Positions 34,401-48,144 of a stretch of 64,000 bases of DNA are shown one piece after another; positions within the stretch are counted from its first letter, which is position 1; every line of letters begins with the position of its first letter. The translations under genes and the position numbers were made by a program. Under the pieces are notes generated by a model. It searched no databases. It saw nothing but the letters and a program-made list of their open reading frames with translations, and was not told the origin of the DNA. This DNA comes from Cylicocyclus nassatus (taxonomy: Eukaryota > Nematoda > Chromadorea > Rhabditida > Strongylidae). The stretch is taken from the NCBI GenBank assembly GCA_958299035.1, contig CATQJL010000112.1, forward strand, positions 12,252,880 to 12,316,879, written 5' to 3'.

Positions 34401-35077
34401 CAGGGTGTCCCAAAAAAATGTTTCGAACGTTTGATCGTTAATATCTCTCTTCCCAAGAAGTCTTTTGCCTTGCTTCAGGTACCGTTTTGTAAAGCTAGCT
34501 TCAACTTAGATTTGCATTATAGAACGAATCACCCATCTCTCTTCATTACAGTAGGATTACGGTAGAAACTTGAAACATATGGTGTCAATGTGGAAAAAGC
34601 TGCCGTTTCAAAATTTTTCAACAAAATGTGAAAACTTGTGTATTAGGGTTTTTATGGACGCTGAGTTGAATACTCAAATATTCACAAGATTACGAAGCTT
34701 TCCAAACGGTGTAACCGCACTTTTCAGGAACATTGAAAAAATGGCCGCTACCTCTTATCTGGCATAACTCTTCAATGAAGCATCATAATAAATTGGGAAC
34801 TTTACGGTTATAATCAGCAACTCTAATTAGCCTAGTGTATAAGTTTTCAGGCTGTTTTGTTTCCTTTCTGGGGCAAAATATGGCCTTTCATTGCTTAAAA
34901 CCCTCTTTGAAGTTTCTACCGTAATCCTACAATGAAGAGGGATGAGTGATTCGTTCTATAATGCAAATCTAAGTTGAAGCCAGCTCTACAGAATGGTACC
35001 TGAAGCAAGGGAAAAGACTTCTTCAGAAGAAAGGTATTAACGATCAAACGTTCGATACATTTTTTTGAAACACCCTG
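34401..35077. mobile_element. Tc1/mariner-like palindrome, family B copy 3
   Basis: Ends CAGGGTGTCCCAAAAAAATG and its complement CACCCTG. Arms share CGAACGTTTGATCGTTAAT, AGGTACCGTTTTGTA and a CTACAGTAGGATTACGGTAGAAA-like box. Best preserved of the three family B copies. It directly abuts the Helitron-like element. Confidence 0.88.
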
Positions 35078-36862
35078 TTTATAAGATTCTACTGATGATT
35101 TCATTAGGCTGCAAATAAGCTAAAACCAGTGTTTGGAGTCTCCGATTCCATTAAGATCTTTTATTTTCTTCGCCACATACTTTTCTTGCCATTTAGCTAT
35201 TTATTAGCTCCCTCATAAAACCAAAAACATCCGAAATAAGTGGTGATAATTTGAGTTATATAATGGGAGTTGCGTTCCGAATTGGATTCTGAAATATTCA
35301 AGCACTCTCTGAAGAAGAGAAGGTGGTAAAAAGTTAAGAAACGCTAAGTGGTTTGCTGTCATAAGAACAGAACTTCAGACCTATGCATCAGAATGCAAGA
35401 TTTTGGTGGTCGTTTTGATGTGATTTTATTTGGGTTTTTCCGTGATAAACACGAAAAATTCAAGAATGCTCGAGGAATATCCAAGGCAAAAATTTTTAGA
35501 TTATGCACAAATATTATTTTGCTGGAAACATACGAAGAAAATGTAAAATTAACACAAAATTTCCAATAAAAAAATTACCCAGAGAGAAATTACTAGAATA
35601 TTTGTACTGTCAACAAACTTGGTTCAATGCAACCTAGTATAAACTATCGATTATCGATTTTTCTGTTACAATACCCTTCAGAGAAGTCTTGCTTCATTGC
35701 ACTCAATGTGTTGTGGTATCCATTGATTTTTTTCTTGGAAAATTTTTTTCTAACACTGTTGCGAAAATACGTGGCAAATGTTCAAAAATTACGCATGAGG
35801 AATTTATGAAAGTTTATGTATAAATTTCATTATTGAATGAGATTTTTTTCTGAACACGATGGCAAACTGCTTGAGCAATGCTAAATTCCAATTTCTTTGC
35901 TATTTAATAATTTTCAAATGAGAAAGCACAAAGATTTTTAAGACTTCAAAATTTTTGCGAGAAAGTCGGGTCAAAATCCTTTCTTATTGGCTGATTTCAC
36001 AGGCAGTTATGTAAAACTGCGCTTTTTTTTCCGAAGAAAAAAATTCTTAATTAGAAATCTTCCAAACCAGTCAGCAGCCTGGTGCTGTTTTTGACATGAT
36101 TAACATGAGTTAAAAATTAGTATAAAAATTCTACTCTAATCTATTGTGTTTGCAAGCCTTTCTAAAATTCAAAATTAACTTTCAATTATGAATAAAATGT
36201 TAGATTTGAATACTATTTATTCTGCTTAAAAATATGTTTTTTTAAAGAACTGTTCAATGGAAATTTTTACTTTTTTGTTTAATTTGAATTTATTTCGAAG
36301 CCTTTTTGTCTTTCCATAACTGGGACGCGTTAAAATTTAAATTTTTACATCTACCTTACATTTGCCCTAACTTGGTTTATCACGCTAGCCTCTAAACTAA
36401 AAATTTAAATTTTTACAAAAAAAAAGTCCATATTTTTCTCAAAATGTAAGTCCCTCTATTCGTGCGTGTGTTGAAGTGCATTCATGCCTCTCTGCTCGAG
36501 CTGTCAAGGAAGTGTGAAAAGCATTCGCGTTCGAGAACAGATGACTGACTGAAGCTTCATTAAAAAGGATTAAATTGATGAACAGTCATTTGTGCGCGCA
36601 TATCCAACGAATATTTTAGGTAAACAAACATTGTTTTTTCTTGTGGCTTAGCGAACTTTAGCTTTTGTCGCTGGTGTTCAAGTCTTTTCACTGTTAATAG
36701 AAAAGTTTTAGTTTTTTCAAATATTTTTTGCGATGACAGTTCGTAGAGTTCGAGTTCGTCTACCCTGATACTGCATTGAGAACATTAAAATAACTTTAAC
36801 TTTGAAACTTTGAATTAAAACTGTAACTTTAACTTTAAACTTTATTTAACTTTTGATACAAC
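35078..36862. other. Gene-free stretch
   Basis: Very AT-rich, short chance frames only. No structure recognised. Confidence 0.45.
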
Positions 36863-37000
36863 TGGCTTGGCTTCTGGAAGGCGGGACTTCGTGACCTAAT
36901 TAAGGCCGCTTGCGCCCTGTGTCTCTCCCGCGCGCGTGCTCTCTGACCATTACCTAGCCTTAATTAGGTCACGAATCTCCGCCTTTCAGAAGCCAAACCA
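36863..37000. repeat. 138-bp inverted repeat
   Basis: TGGCTTGGCTTCTGGAAGGC...CGTGACCTAATTAAGGC and its complement, with a spacer of about 50 bp that includes CCCGCGCGCGTGC. Confidence 0.85.
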
Positions 37001-37947
37001 CTTGAATCAGAGGGTACATTGATGTGCGTTTTTCTTTTACAAAAAGTCAACCTGGCATCAGATTTTGGGAAAAAAATTTACATTAATAATTAATTAGATT
37101 TCTACAGGTCTCTTGCGTGGTATCACTATGGCCTATCATTTAGCCTAACATTTCGTGATATTAAATCGCACGTATAATTTTTTGTTCAAAAGAACAGCTC
37201 TAATCAGAACTTAATACATAATGCAAACAGAAAACGAAGAGGATCAGTTGGCTAATAAACAAGTTTGTTTTGGCTCAAATGTTCACTAAAATTTGATTTG
37301 TTTCTTTATCCATGATTTTTTTTTGCATTAATATAGTTTCAAGCTTCCACTATCACGTCTCAACTGGCTATTAGTAGAGTTATCGATATTAGTGAAGGAC
37401 GTTTATGCCCTAATATGGCTAATTTTTGGAATACTCTCATCTTTGATTTTCTAAGTTTTGTTTCATATGATGGATATAGCGATGCGTAACTTGGTAATTT
37501 GGATACTGACAAGTTTTCTCTATTTGGCAACTAACAATAAAAATTGTGATCTGCCGTTTTTAGTTTTTGTTACTGAAAGAAGTGAATTTTGTCATATTTG
37601 CGCACAATGAAAAAATTAAGTTACCTTTCTTCTTTGCGCATTTCCTTCACTAATAAATAGATTTTATTCGAACAAATTCGTAATCAGTTTTAATCAAAAC
37701 TCTTCTTTTCACAGATACCAAATACCAGGCGATTGGTCTACAACAATAAGAGCCGCAGAAGCGGCCCAATTCATCGTTTTTAGCCATTCCAATGTAATTA
37801 TTACAACGATGTACATAGTCTAGCTCTAACTCTAGATATTCGCTTAATCAATAGGGCTTAGAAATTAGAATAGCTTCATAGGATTCTGCCTACTCTTTCA
37901 TCTTAACATTAGCCACTCATAAAGAACGCCACTAGGTAGTAATACTA
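37001..37947. other. Gene-free stretch
   Basis: AT-rich, nothing recognised. Confidence 0.4.
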
Positions 37948-38401
37948 ACAAGGGAATGGTCAGAAGTCGAAGTGGCCAATCCAATCAAGCTGCATACCAT
38001 TCGATGCAGCATAGAATGCTGATTACAAATCTGTCTTTCGTATCTGCAGAGCGCCTTTGTAGGCGAAGTTATGAGCAACTTTACTGCGGAAAATTCATAC
38101 ACAAAAACTGCGAAATTAGGACATCATTGCTCTTTTAGCTCACCTTTAGGTACGAACCATATAAAGGAACTTAGTTGCATGTTTTGGTCCAACACTGAGC
38201 CGAGAATGGCTTTGTACGGCCAAGTTTGCCCCTCACACGCACAATTTCTTAGCAAAATAATGACTTTTGACGGCTTATAACTTCGCCTACAATGGCGCTC
38301 TGCAGATACGGAGGACAGATTTGTAATCAGCGTTCTATGCTGCATCGAATGGTATGCAGCTTGATTGGATTGGCCACTTCGACTTCTGACCATTCCCTTG
38401 T
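37948..38401. mobile_element. Palindromic MITE, family D copy 1 (ACAAGGGAA ends)
   Basis: About 115-bp terminal inverted repeats with near identity: ACAAGGGAATGGTCAGAAGT at both ends, continuing through GCATACCATTCGATGCAGC and CTGCAGAGCGCC. The centre is less similar. It looks recent. A relative is at 55496-55973. Confidence 0.9.
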
Positions 38402-40965
38402 AAGAATCTCACGATACGACATCGACATTCCCTCACTCAGATTTCAAGAAAAATGTATAATCTTTTTTTCAATTTGCAGTTAATTCTATTTTTGTACAAG
38501 GTAGGTTCTCCTAAGCTAATGATTGAAAATGATGGACCGATTTCTCCAAATACTCATTTTTCACAGGCTAAATAAAGCAAGAGAGAGAGAAGAATTCTGC
38601 TGTTTATTTCTCATTTCTAAGCGAGAAATCATCCATCAAAATTTCAATTCCATTGCTCTTCTTATTCGCATCTGTGTCTTTTTATCTTCTCGCAAAGTGG
38701 AGCATAGATTATTTAGTCTCTTCTCGATTACTTTGAGCGCATTCTATAAAATAATATAATAACTTTTCCGATAGAGCTTTATTGTCTTTTTCATCTAGCC
38801 CAGCTCTCCAATAATGCCTCCGCATCCATAGCTCTTTTCTGGGATTGAAAGGGACCAAAATTTGGCAAGCTTAAAATTTGATCTAAACAGGTCTGTTAGT
38901 CTCACATTCGGATAAAATGCCTTAATAATGATCAACTGCAAATATCGCTTTGTACAGTATCATCATAGATTATACCATTTGTATCACGTGAGAAACATAT
39001 ACGGGGTATTTTATTTCAAAACTGCCACAGAGCATAGGAGAAAAAGAAGTTTCAGGCAGCCGACTTCTCGTAGAAATTTCTCTGATCTAGTAAAAAAGTA
39101 TTTATTTGAATGTTTGCGAAATGCTATGCGAAGTTTGAAAGAAATCGCTATTTTTGCAGAATTCAATATAAATTTAGAGTTTTGAAAATTGCATAATGGA
39201 GGCCAACAAAATAAGGAAAGACAGAAAGTGACATAGCCTACATTGTATTGCCTCCAGAACAGTGTGAAGAAGATAGGACTTATCAAAAAAACTTTCAAGA
39301 TAATCGTTGAGAAAATTAAGTTATTGAAATGATCTGCGACTTTTCATCAAGTTTATTGCTTTTTATCATGGTAGCAATTTTGTCCAATTTTCTTTGATAG
39401 TCGAAATCGAACATCCGTAATTTCTGTCTATAATGCTATTGATTTCTAAAAATATATAGTTCTAAGTTTTAAGCAGTTCAAATGCTCTACTGCTCGTGAA
39501 ATATTCAGCGACAAACTTGGAATTTACATCGTCCAATTTTGAGTATAATATTTCATTTGAAACGCAACTTCGCAAAAAAAAATTCCAAAACTAGAATTTT
39601 ACAAAATCAATTCCCAAAAAGCCTCGAAAACAGAGGTACAGCTGTACTCGTTCATATTTCATGCTGTTTCGTCTTCTTCACGCTTCTTTCGTGCTAAAGT
39701 GAAAAGCAGCGCAGAATCCCTGACGTCAACAACAATCACATTTGTCGCCACCCTCACAAAGCTTCCTTCCGCTCACATTCAAATTCTGCAGATTGTGGAA
39801 TTTGAAGTACTGGACGGGTGGCACCCGTCCTTAACATCTTGCTGGGAAGGCCTTTTAAATTTTTCTTTGAAAGTTTGAAATATTATGGTTCTAGCAATCA
39901 AAACTAATGCCGATTTTTTGAACCAATAGGCCAACGCAAAAGATTTTTCACTAAACTGCGAAGCTTCCATGAGACGTATTCACCTATTCTGAATAATGAA
40001 GCTTGTCTTTTATAATAGAATAGCAGTCCCAATTTTATCAGTAATATTTGTGGCAAAATACAAGATACATTATTTATCTGAAAAGAACTACGACTTATTT
40101 TAAAGTTTTGAACGATTTCAAACAGATTCTTTGAAAATTTTTGGCGCAAGACTTATCTTCGACCCATTTTTTATTTCATAAGTGAGTATCCGCTATCCAA
40201 ATAATCTGCAATTTTTTCGCTGGATTTACGGGCAGTCCCATTTTTATCAATAAATTCGTTTGGTGTCATAACTTACCAGATGTGTTTTGAATAAATGTAT
40301 CTTTAGTAACCTAAATTGATTATGTACATGCATTTTAAAGTCTAAATTATTGATGTATTTGATCAACTTGTCAAGCATTCCTCAGATTTGTTTCAATCAC
40401 TAGCACACCCTTTTTTGCTCTGATACATCTAGACAAAAATATGATTAAACCCTTATTTTTTTACCTAAAAATTTCCAGGCCCTTTTCCGTCACTTACTAT
40501 GTCTGGAATAATGTATTCGATTTATGTGTATTTGACATTTCTTTCAAATTATGGAATATAATATCAAACTTTTTTCCTTTGAAGAATCTTTGCTATGTAA
40601 ATAGAAAATGCATTTATGACCAGAGGGGGTTATCAGAATTTCGCAAACTAAGAGAATCTGCAAAAACCTGTCGCGGAAAATCTTTCTGTTCAGAACTGAG
40701 AAAGCTTTTGTAAACATCAAAACTACCAAATCTTAACACATTTGAAACACAATGATGTGCAATCTGGAAGAGAAAACAGAAAGTTCCACGTAATTTGCGA
40801 TCAGGAGCAAGAAATTGATCCGACACTATGATAAATTTGGTCTCTAATTATAGGAATTTTTCAGGATAAATAGACATAGAGCTTCCAATAACGTTTTTGG
40901 GAAGAATGATACACATTAATGAAACATTCCTCCTTTTTTATTAGAATGGGAGGATTACATTGGAA
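38402..40965. other. Gene-free stretch
   Basis: AT-rich with scattered short frames of 60-90 codons that lack domains. No repeat or RNA gene identified. Confidence 0.4.
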
Positions 40966-43240
40966 TTGGCTAACCCCGCAGATTACCACGTCCCCTTTTG
41001 GTTCCCGAGCGTGAATCGTTTTACATTGCCAGTCGATCTTTCAGAAATAAGATCTTAAGACATTATGATTGAGATTCATGGACTGTTCAGTTTCCAATGG
41101 AACGGATACAGTATATCTAAAATGGCTAACTCCGCCCATTTACTCGTCCCTTTTCGGTTCATCCTCCAGCTCAAACTTTTCGTCTCCGCTTGCGCTGTCG
41201 TTAACTCCTTTTATTCTGGATGTTTAAGTCTTAAGCGGTTGCCTATCATAAATTTCTCCTTCATCAACGAAAAAGCTACCACAATTTCAAAATTGGTTAA
41301 CTCCGCCCGCTGATAATTTTTCCTCGTTTTTACCATCACGTTATTGATATAAAACAACTATATTGATGGCTGACCATATGTGCAACACTCGCTCCTTCCC
41401 TGTACTTGTGAATGAATGAGTTGAAAAGTGGCTAACTCCGCCCACTTGCGCAGCCCCTCTCGGTTTCATCATTGATCCAAACACTCCTACACGTCGCTTT
41501 CGACAGACATTAAGGAAATGTACTCCTTACATACGTGCAGTCTCAACTTTTTTGGGGGTAGTGGCCAACTTCGCCCACAAACACGACTTTTTAGGTTTTA
41601 CACTCCGGAACGAATACACTTGAGTCGCTTCCAAACCTTCATACTGTTCAATAACGATCATCTACTACCTGTTTATAGCTGCAACTTCCCATACATTCCT
41701 TATGCTGCGCATAAATGGATTTCTGGGGGGGGGGGAGGGATAGCTCCGCCCACTGACAAGCTCAAGTCCTCTACTCTCCCAAAGTACAACTTCCAGCATC
41801 TACTGCCCCTCTATATTCGCGATCCCTTCTACTGGTGAAACTGGCTCCGCCCATTGGCACGCTCTTTATTAATTTTGTCACATAGCTCGGTTATATACCG
41901 TCATTGAATAATCTATGGTTGCGTTTGCAAGTTACTCCATACTTCACCTGTGCAAGCGCCTCCCCTCGATATTGGCTAGCTCCGCCCACTGATACGCCCT
42001 TTCTTACTTTGATCTTCTGAGAATTCTCCCCAACTTGTCTGTCTTCAAATCTGTTTTCGTATGGTATGGTGCGCTTTCTAAATTTTTGTCCGCCTTTTTG
42101 TGCAATCTCTCTCCTCCCCCCCACCTCCTCTCCATTGTACTTGTGAATGGATTTATCGGGAAGCAATTCCCGTGCAAGAGTGCAGAAGCCAGACCTGCAC
42201 GTTGGAAGGAGGGGAGGGGGGAGGGCAATAAGTAATTACAAGCAAGGAGCCGCAGCTCTCGTGCCCAAATGGAAATCATCCGATTCGGACGTGTGTGTGT
42301 GCGAGTGTGAGCACAAGCCTCTGCATTCGCCAGCCCCGTCGCCGCTGTGACGGGGAGAGGGGGGGGGGAGAAGAAGTGGGCGGGGGTTGTTTCGATCTCA
42401 GCCCCTCACAACATCGTCGTCCTCGGCTCTCTTCCGAATATTCGACACTATTCTGACAAGAGACATGACGAACGTCTTCAAATACGCGTGCGCGCGAATT
42501 CCTTAGTGTCATGTTTTGTTTTGGCCCCTCGAGTCTGTGAACATCATTGGTTTTGCCCTTTTGAGTGGTTCCTAGTTTCGAAATCTATTCTTTACAAACA
42601 ATTCGAGCAAAATTTTCTTGATTTCTCAAATTCGTATTTGGAGAGTGCAATTTGCTGATATCGGTATATAAATATTTGCTGTCGAAAGATTTTATTAGTA
42701 CCTTTTTTGTATCCAAAAATTTATATTTTATTTTATTATATACCACTATAGCGAGAACATCATAAATTATTCGTAAAGCAACATAAATAAATAAAGGAAT
42801 AAATAAATCGCTTTAAATTTCGCCTTCTTTCTCCGGATTGTCTGTATCTTTTCCACTTTATTTTCTACTGAGAAAATTCCCTTTTTTCCTGAATTTCCTA
42901 TAAAAATTTTTCCTTGCCTTCTTTTTCTTCTTCTTGCATTTTTGCCTTGATCAATGAACACAATGATTCATCGTAATTCTGAAGCATTGCGCTGATCTGT
43001 TCATCATTCCAGATTTGGCCAAAGAGACAATTTTGAACCTTTTTAGACAAATTTTTCATTTTATTTATCATAGTCAATCTTAATTTTCGTTGCAAACTTT
43101 CCTAGTGGAATGAAAAGATAGTGAATCTCCAGAATTTTTGAGCCATTTCTAGCAATTTCAATTCAAAGCATTTTCTGTCTATATATGCGGTCCCCTTCTC
43201 AACGAAATTGGCTAGCTCCGCCAACCGACACGCCCTTTAC
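40966..43240 (+). repeat. Degenerate periodic repeat with GGCTAACTCCGCCCACTG core
   Basis: The core occurs at about 40968, 41124, 41295, 41430, 41573, 41741, 41841, 41973 and again at 43209, usually followed by (T)ACACGCCC-like and CTTTT-rich sequence. Spacing is mostly 100-170 bp. Units between cores are strongly diverged. A pyrimidine-rich, G-run-containing segment (about 42090-42370) interrupts the series. Confidence 0.7.
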
Positions 43241-46108
43241 TTTTCTATAACGGGAATTTCAAGCTATCGTCAACCCCTTATAAGGCACAATTTGAACATT
43301 TCCTGCTCATACCTGCAATCTCCTCCTTTGCCCTCCGTTGTACTTCTAAAAGGAGAATTTAATAATTTATTACTAATTTTAAATTCTTCCCGATTCCATT
43401 TAAAACAATTTTACTCCATCTTGTCTAGCATGAATTTCAAAAAACTTGCTTTTTGACGCATGTTTCTAAAGTTCCAGCAATATTTTTTTCTTATTTCATC
43501 ATAAAAGGAAATTTTCTTTTTTACGCAGATAGTGATTAAATTTCATCTTGAGGCTTTTGAAAAAGGTAAAAAAAGTAGCATTTGGATTCTTGTGAACAAA
43601 TAAATTGTGGGTTTTGCAGTAAACAATATTACTAATTTACAAAACAAATTTACAAGCATTCTCACGTTTCTCGATGTGCTCTGCTCTTCGATTTGAGAAT
43701 GCTTGATCTTGAATATTGCTTTTTTTTGTGAAATGAAAATGGAATTTTTGCTCATTCAATCACTTGATACCTAAAATTCGCATAACTTTATTATTGTAAA
43801 ATGTGACGCGATTAAAATATTGATGTTATGCTCTCAAAAAATGGCGTGTTTTATTTTTGGCTGAAGCTGGGATCCAGAGATCCCAGCTTCATTTATTTTT
43901 TTCACTAAAAAATTGTTATTTAGAATCTCTGATGTCTAGACCTATCAAATATTGAAGAGCGAACGTTCAAAGAGACGTTCTTTCTCTCATTTGAGGCCCC
44001 GACATTCGAACGGAAGTGTTTTTCACATTGACAGCTTGCCGGGTTGTTGGTGTGTATGTGGCAAAGCTCAAATATAAATCATCCAGAAAGTGTGGAGCCC
44101 CTCAGACGAGTCACACCATCGTAAAAATAATGATATTAGGCGTGAAAATTGCTTGGAAAAATTCGTCTCTGGACTTTGACCGCCTAAAACCTCATCAATT
44201 TTTTGTCACCTCGGGTTGTGAAAGATCTGATTGTTATGTGAGGTGCTTAACCGAGTCCTGAGAGCTGTTTCCTCTGAACACCCCCGTTCAAAATTCATCG
44301 TAAGACGGGGGGGGGGGGGGGGGGGAGAACTAATGCGTGAGAGAGCGACCAGTACGACGACGACGACGACGACGGGCATCGATTTTGAGACCTCGATGAG
44401 TTTCGTCTCGTCCGAGTCTTCGCGCTCTTTTTGCGCACGTACTCCTGGACCATCACATTTAGGCACCCTCAAAATTTGCATGGGATGGCTCTGCAGATGG
44501 GGCTAATTTTTTTCGGGTTACGAAAAAGAATTGATTCTGAAAATTTGCTGCAACGCCAGCAAACCTGCAGCCGAAACCGATGCCAAATTGAATTTCCGAT
44601 TTTTTCTTAGAATCCATTTAGACAAATTCATGTGACTTCGTTTTCTAAACCATCATTCTAAAAATCTGTCAACTCCCTTTACACCCACTCTGTCCATGTG
44701 ATTTTCATGCTTTACGTTAATCTCTAGCTTATTTTAGGTTTTTTTTAGTCAAGCAATTTATCGTTCCAGCCTTTTTCTGCAGTTCAAATTTCAGTCAACT
44801 TATCAAATTATGGAGTACGGTTGAAGTTAACCTAGCAAATGTAAGAAGTACTGTTTGTCTGCTGTTGAAGTACTAACCTCCAGGACAAAGTTTTTTCAAT
44901 CATTATTAAGAAAGTTTTTCTCAGTTTGACTCAAAAATCAAAAAATTTCCCGATGACACTCGTTGTTTCTAGATTGCGAAAGGACAAGTATCGTTAGACA
45001 ATCAGATGGCAAACAGCATCAGATGTGATCATCTTAGTTCTTTGAATTTGCTTTGGAATAGCTAATTCTTCTCTTTTTTAATTTTCTACTTTATATTTTG
45101 TACGCATAGGAATCGATATTCAAAATTTGGATTTCTGAAAATTTTTGATCAGATTTCCTACTTGATGAAAATGATTAAAAGCCATCTCTACTATCTTTTT
45201 AACTGAAAACTCATTTCTAACAGTGCTCGTGCTAAATGAGGTTTGTTTTTTCTTACCCATTCGTGATGCTTAGATAATCGTGGGCGTAAAATTTTGATAG
45301 TGCAAAATCAAGTCTCTAAATCCAATCGCTTTCTTTGGATTGACTCTTTTTGAAGAATCTTCACAGCTCTACCACTTTGAGCAACTACTTCTTTTTTTGA
45401 ATTATCCGAAATTAAAGAAAAATTGGTGATCTGTCGAGGCTATCGTATGGAGCCAAGAAAAGCACTGCAGTTATCCAATGAGTAGTTTCAAGTCAGCATT
45501 TGACATTTGAGAGGCCACTGTCAAAGAAAATGTAAACAAATATCGAGGAATTAGGCAAAACTAAGAACGCTAGATTTTCTAGCTGGTCAAAGCGGTTTTT
45601 GACACATAAGCCTTTCTCATCTTAGCCTTTTGCAAGTAAACCATGAGAACTTTGCTCTTAAGGCTTTTTTTCGATAAATTAAAGATAAATTCGCCGCAAT
45701 CGACGGCTCTCGGCTACTTCGGTTCTGAAATAATTACAAAGATTTTACAATGTTCAAACAGATTTCTTAAAAAGGCTTTCCAGACTGTACCAGCAGGTGC
45801 ACTGTCCATTTATGTTGTGAGAGGTTTAAATAAGATAAGAAGAAACAAAAATAACTCTGTATGATTATAAAAAATATGATTGATGTGAGCACTTGATTTT
45901 CATTATTTTCACTTTTTTCAGCTCATGCAGAATTGAATACTTGAGATACTCAACGTAGAATTTTTGACATTTCCGTAACTTAAAATAAAAATTGTTTCTT
46001 AATTTCCTCAATGCTAGTCACTAAATTAGACACTTACTGGATTACCGTATTTATTTCATCATTCAAATTCATGTTCACCATCAGATAATTGCTTTTGACG
46101 CCCATTTT
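43241..46108. other. Gene-free stretch with hairpin, G19 run and trinucleotide repeat
   Basis: Perfect hairpin GAAGCTGGGATC/GATCCCAGCTTC at about 43864-43892. G19 at 44307-44325 followed by a (ACG)n tract at about 44355-44375. No supported gene. Confidence 0.45.
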
Positions 46109-46577
46109 TAATACCGCCCCCTTTTTTTTTGAAAAATCGACGCAAAGTCGCCCGATTCATGTGACATCACAGTCGCGTGGCCATATTTCGCTTCATAGTA
46201 GGCGAATTTTTGATTCAATCGACTCAGCTCGGCTCGCGCATTTTTTGATATATAGAAGTGCCTCTGGACACAGTAGGAGGCCAGTTTCCACATCTTTTCA
46301 GCTTTTTGCTTACGGTAGGTTGCCCAGTGAGTGCAATGAATAAGCACATTGAGTGATTTACCGTAAGCAAAAATCTGAAACGATATGTGGAATCTGACCT
46401 CCTACTGTGTTCAAGCATGCACTTTTGCATATCGGAAGATGCGCCGCGCCGAGCTAAGTCAAATAGTGCCCTTGGATTGAGAATTCGTTCACTTTGAAGC
46501 GGAGTATGGCCACGCTACGGTGATGTCACATGAATCGGGCGACTTCGCGTCTTTTTTTTCAAAAATGCGAGCATTAC
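46109..46577. mobile_element. Palindromic element, about 470 bp
   Basis: Arms include CCCGATTCATGTGACATCAC with its complement, TCCTACTGTG(T) blocks, and TTGCTTACGGTA with its complement flanking a centre at about 46340. Confidence 0.85.
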
Positions 46578-48144
46578 TGTGCCTTCGTGCGAATACGTCA
46601 AGCTTTATTCACGAATGCTGACGAAGAAATTTTTTACTTATTCTGACTTTCATTTCCTGCCATTTTCGTGAAAAATTTTCTACTCAGGTTCCCTGCTCTC
46701 TCATTTCGAATGCATGTTCAAGGTCGGCTGCACTTGAAACAATTGTCGGCGCAAATTTCTTTCCGTTTGAAGTTTGCGTCAACACTGACGTTACAAGCTA
46801 ATTTGCTGTGCAGTAAGAGAGAGCTGAGCGGCCGGCCGGCAAACGAATTCTTTCACGAAATGACGAAGAGGGTGGAGAAGATAGATGACGGGCGGAAGGG
46901 GGGGGGGGGAGAATGTGAACAGAGCACGGATATCCGGTCAGTTGTTAGTTGTGGGAATTAACGTGAAGGTCAACGATAGTGACGGGAATGTGCGCCTAGT
47001 TGACATATGACAGCAGCTAGGGATATCTCACCCGCTGAGAGCAGCTTTTTCCCTTCGGGAATGTGCACCTGGTTAATTGAGATTCTCTTTTCTTTGATGA
47101 TCAGAATTCCGAACAATTCTGTCAGCTTTGTGGTGTTGAAGCACATGCATTTGCTGTGTTTTTCTCAGTGAAATTTCAAAATTACATACATGCCTAACTT
47201 TATCCTCCATTTTTGTGATTTTCCTGTTTTTCATGGATTTTCACAAAAAAATCGATCATGAGGATCTAAGAGTATGATACAAGTCTCAGTTCATTTCATT
47301 CATTCGCGCCAAAAAGTGCGTTTCTAGTGCCAGCCCGGAAAGAAATCATGAATGGACCAATCAGCGACCGTGAATACGGTAAAAAATACTGTCTGGGCTG
47401 TTTGGAACTGTACTTCCCAGCCAAGAACGAATTTTCATGAAATACCGAGTATGAGGCCCTAAGTAACGTATAACCCAAGTAGCTCGTGTTAATCATTCTT
47501 GCCTAATAAAATCTTTTTCCTTATTCAGACCGTACCGTAATCTTGAGTGGATTAATCAGCGACCTTGGGTATGGTAGAAAATATGGTATGTGCTGGTTAG
47601 AAATGAAATTTCTCGACCAAGAGCTATTTTCTAAAAAGAACCTATTGTTAGGCTTTCCGTGAACTGTTATCCCGGTCTCAGGTCTTGCACTTCACTCGTT
47701 CAGCTTTATGGGTTGGAATTTAGAGCTGTAATTATCGACCAAAAACCAGTTTTCAAGAGAACCGATTACGAGGTCCTAAGTACATAAATCGTCATTCAAC
47801 TCATCTTCTGTAGATCGTTTGTGGCCAATAAAATCGTTTCCAGACTTCAGACCATACTGTAATTTTGAACAGACCAATCAGCAACTTTGATGGCAGCAAG
47901 CACCGGCTGGGCTAGAATTCAAATCGCATTTCTATGATTGCGAATGAATAATATTAGCTGTCGCTTGGACAGTGGTTCGATTGAGGCCTACCAATAAATT
48001 TTCATATTGGTTAAGCCCATTTGGGCTGCTTCAAATTATACCTATACTAAAAAGACTCATAGTATGATTCCTTGAGTCTAAATGCCATAAGAAAAGAAAA
48101 TTGATTCCATTGTTTAGGAAGTTGAATTCGCAAAATTGAGGGCG
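46578..48144. repeat. Region with diverged direct repeats (CCAATCAGCGACC box)
   Basis: Three related units begin with a GACCGTA.C..AAT...(C/T)(C/T)AATCAGCGAC box near 47353, 47548 and 47872, followed by GG(C)TAGAAAATA-like and GAGCTATTTTC-like sequences. The rest (46578-47300, 48000-48144) shows only a G12 run at 46898-46909. Confidence 0.55.

Noticed and set aside
42898..43095. Minus-strand 65-codon frame rich in Lys and Glu
   Set aside because: Could be an exon, but the composition follows AT/GA-rich low-complexity DNA and no neighbouring exons were seen.
43860..43895. Perfect GAAGCTGGGATC hairpin considered as a histone-type or transcription-terminator stem-loop
   Set aside because: Sequence does not match the histone stem-loop and there is no upstream gene.
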